The translations under genes and the position numbers were made by a program. From positions 1,550,001-1,614,000 of the forward strand of contig NZ_FQWS01000001.1 of the NCBI RefSeq assembly GCF_900129745.1: DNA of 64,000 bases, given 5' to 3'. A model generated the notes under the pieces. That model was not told where the DNA came from, searched no databases, and was given only the letters and a program-made list of their open reading frames with translations. Below are positions 62,128 to 64,000 of the stretch, piece by piece. The stretch comes from Winogradskyella jejuensis. GTDB lineage: Bacteria > Bacteroidota > Bacteroidia > Flavobacteriales > Flavobacteriaceae. Position 1 is the stretch's first letter. Every line of letters starts with the position of its first letter.

Positions 62128-62907
62128 ATGAGCTCAATCCTTCTTAAGGTTGAAAATAAAATAGCAACCATAACATTAAATCGACCAGAAGTGTTTAATA
62201 GCTTTAATCGTGAAATGGCTCTAAGTCTTCAAGGAATTCTCGACGATTGCGAAACTAACGAAGACGTTAGAGCTATTGTTTTAACAGGAAATGGAAAAGC
62301 TTTCTGTGCTGGTCAAGATTTAAAAGAAGTTACAAATCCAGAACTTAATCCTGGTTTCAAAAAAATACTAGAAGAACATTATAATCCTATAATTTCTCGA
62401 ATCCGTAATATTGAAAAACCAATTATCGCAGCAGTTAACGGTGTTGCTGCTGGCGCGGGTGCAAATATTGCATTGGCTTGTGATGTGGTCATTGCAGATG
62501 AAAAAGCCAGTTTTATACAAGCATTTAGCTTAATTGGACTAATACCCGATAGTGCAGGAACCTTCTTTCTGCCACGTTTAATTGGTTTTCAGAAGGCTTC
62601 GGCTTTGGCTATGCTAGGCGATAAAGTATCAGCAGAAGAAGCCGAACGTATAGGTATGATTTATAAATATGTATCTTCGGAAGAATTCTCAAATACTATA
62701 GATAGTATTGCTGCTAAAATGGCAAATTTACCAACTATCGCTCTCGGACTTATAAAAAAGACATTCAATAAATCACTTACCAATAATCTCACAGAGCAAC
62801 TGGCTTTAGAATCTAAAAATCAAATTGAAGCAGCAGGAAGTGAAGATTATGCAGAAGGCGTATCTGCATTTATAGAAAAACGTAAGCCAAACTTTAAAGG
62901 GAATTAA
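62128..62907 (+). CDS. paaG: 2-(1,2-epoxy-1,2-dihydrophenyl)acetyl-CoA isomerase PaaG
   Basis: A 259-residue crotonase-fold enzyme. The oxyanion-hole segments AFCAGQDLKEV and VNGVAAGAGANIALACD fit PaaG, with IGLIPDSAGTFFLPRLIG where the catalytic Asp (LIPDxxGT) is placed as in E. coli PaaG; the whole length aligns with it. It rearranges the epoxide to the oxepin-CoA. It is separated from paaD by 65 nt. Confidence 0.9.
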   Translation: MSSILLKVENKIATITLNRPEVFNSFNREMALSLQGILDDCETNEDVRAIVLTGNGKAFCAGQDLKEVTNPELNPGFKKILEEHYNPIISRIRNIEKPIIAAVNGVAAGAGANIALACDVVIADEKASFIQAFSLIGLIPDSAGTFFLPRLIGFQKASALAMLGDKVSAEEAERIGMIYKYVSSEEFSNTIDSIAAKMANLPTIALGLIKKTFNKSLTNNLTEQLALESKNQIEAAGSEDYAEGVSAFIEKRKPNFKGN

Positions 62908-63843
62908 TTGAACAAAGAAACCCTAATAGAAGTTCACAATAGAATAAAGCCATTTATTCACAAAACACCTGTGCTAAGCTCGAGCCTAATAAATGAAATG
63001 GTTGGAGCCGATATTGTATTTAAATGTGAGAACTTTCAAAAAATGGGAGCTTTTAAAATGCGTGGTGCAGCCAATGCGATTTTGTCTTTATCTAAAGAAG
63101 AAAGACAACGAGGCGTAGTTACACATTCTTCAGGAAATTTTGCTCAAGCGGTTTCTTTAGCGGCTCAAAAATTAAATGTTAAGGCTTATATTGTAATGCC
63201 AGAAAACGCACCACAAGTTAAAAAAGATGGTGTAAAAACATATCAAGGTGAAATTATAGAATGCGAATCTACACCTCAAGCGAGAGAAGCTACAGCAAAC
63301 AGGATTAAAGAAGAAAAAGGAGCTTCCTTTTTACACCCATCTAACCAAGATGAGGTGATTTATGGCAATAGCACAGCTGCGATGGAACTATTAGACGAGC
63401 ATCCAAATTTGGACGTGATTCTCACACCAGTTGGTGGTGGTGGACTCATCGCAGGTACTGCATTAGCGGCACATTATTTTTCTGATAATTGTAAAGTGAT
63501 TGGAGGCGAACCAATGGAAGCAGATGATGCGTATCGTTCTTTGTTTTCTGGTAAAATAGAAACCAATAATAGTTTCCATACGGTTGCCGATGGTTTGCGT
63601 ACGCATTTAGGAGACCGTAATTTTCCAATTATTCAAAAATACGTAGACAAGATTATTAGAGTAGAAGAAGATGAAATCATTAATGCAATGCAGCTCATTT
63701 GGGAACGAATGAAGATTATAATTGAGCCATCATGCGCCGTTCCATTTGCGGCGCTTCTAAAAAACAAGCAAGAATTCAAAAACAAAAAAATAGGCATTAT
63801 CTTGTCTGGCGGAAATGTAGATGTCAAAAATCTACCATTTTAA
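62908..63843 (+). CDS. PLP-dependent threonine/serine dehydratase-like protein
   Basis: A 311-residue fold-type II PLP enzyme related to threonine dehydratase, serine racemase and threo-3-hydroxyaspartate ammonia-lyase. The PLP Lys lies in NFQKMGAFKMRGAAN, the SSGNFAQAV and GGGGLIAGTAL phosphate loops are present, and the C-terminus lacks a regulatory ACT domain. The start is TTG, directly after the paaG stop, so it is coupled to paaG. Its place between paaG and paaH is unexpected, and its role there is unknown. Confidence 0.88.
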   Translation: MNKETLIEVHNRIKPFIHKTPVLSSSLINEMVGADIVFKCENFQKMGAFKMRGAANAILSLSKEERQRGVVTHSSGNFAQAVSLAAQKLNVKAYIVMPENAPQVKKDGVKTYQGEIIECESTPQAREATANRIKEEKGASFLHPSNQDEVIYGNSTAAMELLDEHPNLDVILTPVGGGGLIAGTALAAHYFSDNCKVIGGEPMEADDAYRSLFSGKIETNNSFHTVADGLRTHLGDRNFPIIQKYVDKIIRVEEDEIINAMQLIWERMKIIIEPSCAVPFAALLKNKQEFKNKKIGIILSGGNVDVKNLPF

Positions 63844-63852
63844 TAAAAAACT

Positions 63853-64000
63853 ATGAACGTAGGAATTATAGGTTCTGGAACCATGGGAAGTGGTATTGCG
63901 CAAGTTGCTGCTACTGCTGGTTGTCAAGTGAAATTATACGATACCAATCAAGCTGCTTTAGATAAGGCTAAAGTTGCATTAGAAAAAATATTAAATCGTT
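63853..64000 (+). CDS. paaH: 3-hydroxyacyl-CoA dehydrogenase PaaH, N-terminal part, cut by the window edge
   Basis: The first 49 residues of a 3-hydroxyacyl-CoA dehydrogenase. The NAD-binding Rossmann start is VGIIGSGTMGSGIAQVAA, followed by KLYDTNQAALD, matching PaaH/HBD-type enzymes. In the paa pathway it oxidises 3-hydroxyadipyl-CoA. It begins 9 nt after the dehydratase stop, and continues past the window. Confidence 0.85.
   Translation, partial: MNVGIIGSGTMGSGIAQVAATAGCQVKLYDTNQAALDKAKVALEKILNR

Noticed and set aside
1-64000. CRISPR array, tRNA genes, prophage or insertion sequences
   Set aside because: No regularly spaced repeats, tRNA-like cloverleaf, integrase, transposase or phage genes seen anywhere; repeats found are short and few.

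Overview
The window is a chromosomal segment of a member of the Bacteroidota, most likely a marine Flavobacteriaceae. The evidence is the AT-rich sequence, many promoters of the Bacteroidota type (a TAnnTTTG -7 element, sometimes with an upstream TTG), gliding genes gldA, gldB and gldC, a type IX secretion sorting domain, a methionine synthase split into two genes, GLPGLI-family proteins, a GIN-domain lipoprotein, and weak or absent Shine-Dalgarno sequences. I see no tRNA, rRNA, CRISPR array, insertion sequence or prophage.

Layout. 0-5.6 kb: a gene end, ygiQ, then a minus-strand group (SfLAP-like membrane protein, lipoprotein alkyl sulfatase, and a broken DUF2490 gene). 5.7-8.9 kb: soluble (ppa) and membrane (hppA) pyrophosphatases. 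8.9-11.4 kb: App1-like phosphatase, deoxynucleoside kinase and a secreted hypothetical. 11.5-19.8 kb: an OmpR-type two-component system divergent from a small secreted protein, three tandem GLPGLI paralogues and a TonB-plug outer membrane beta-barrel, followed by an M28 peptidase. 21.5-28 kb: a SAM/one-carbon region with metK and metH-metH-metF back to back, each transcript starting with a different class of SAM riboswitch. 28-31 kb: a small membrane ORF, PagL-like deacylase, GIN lipoprotein and gldA. 31-35.2 kb: an aromatic amino acid operon (pheA, aminotransferase, tyrA, DAHP synthase/chorismate mutase) behind an apparent translation-coupled attenuator with an aromatic-rich leader peptide. 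35-41 kb: rsgA, dtd, MazG-like, aroA, queA, rlmN. 41-47.4 kb: a T9SS-sorted adhesin-like protein, polyprenyl synthase, an ECF sigma operon, and VOC and AraC genes. 47.5-55.8 kb: serine hydrolase, dnaG, an atypical NarL-type regulator, nadE, gldBC, hypotheticals and rhodanese. 55.8-64 kb: aromatic amino acid hydroxylase and a TetR gene reading away from it, then the phenylacetate operon (paaE-A-B-C-D-G, a dehydratase, paaH) with a 20-bp palindrome on its promoter.

How it fits together. Much of the interest is regulatory. Methionine/SAM metabolism is read by two aptamer classes within about 350 bp. Aromatic amino acid synthesis looks attenuated by Phe/Tyr/Trp supply, while Phe hydroxylation and phenylacetyl-CoA breakdown sit under a probable TetR repressor. 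The two-component/GLPGLI/barrel locus, with 10-bp-phased GTTAAC direct repeats, is the best candidate for an uncharacterised system. All function calls are from sequence reading alone; no database search was run.
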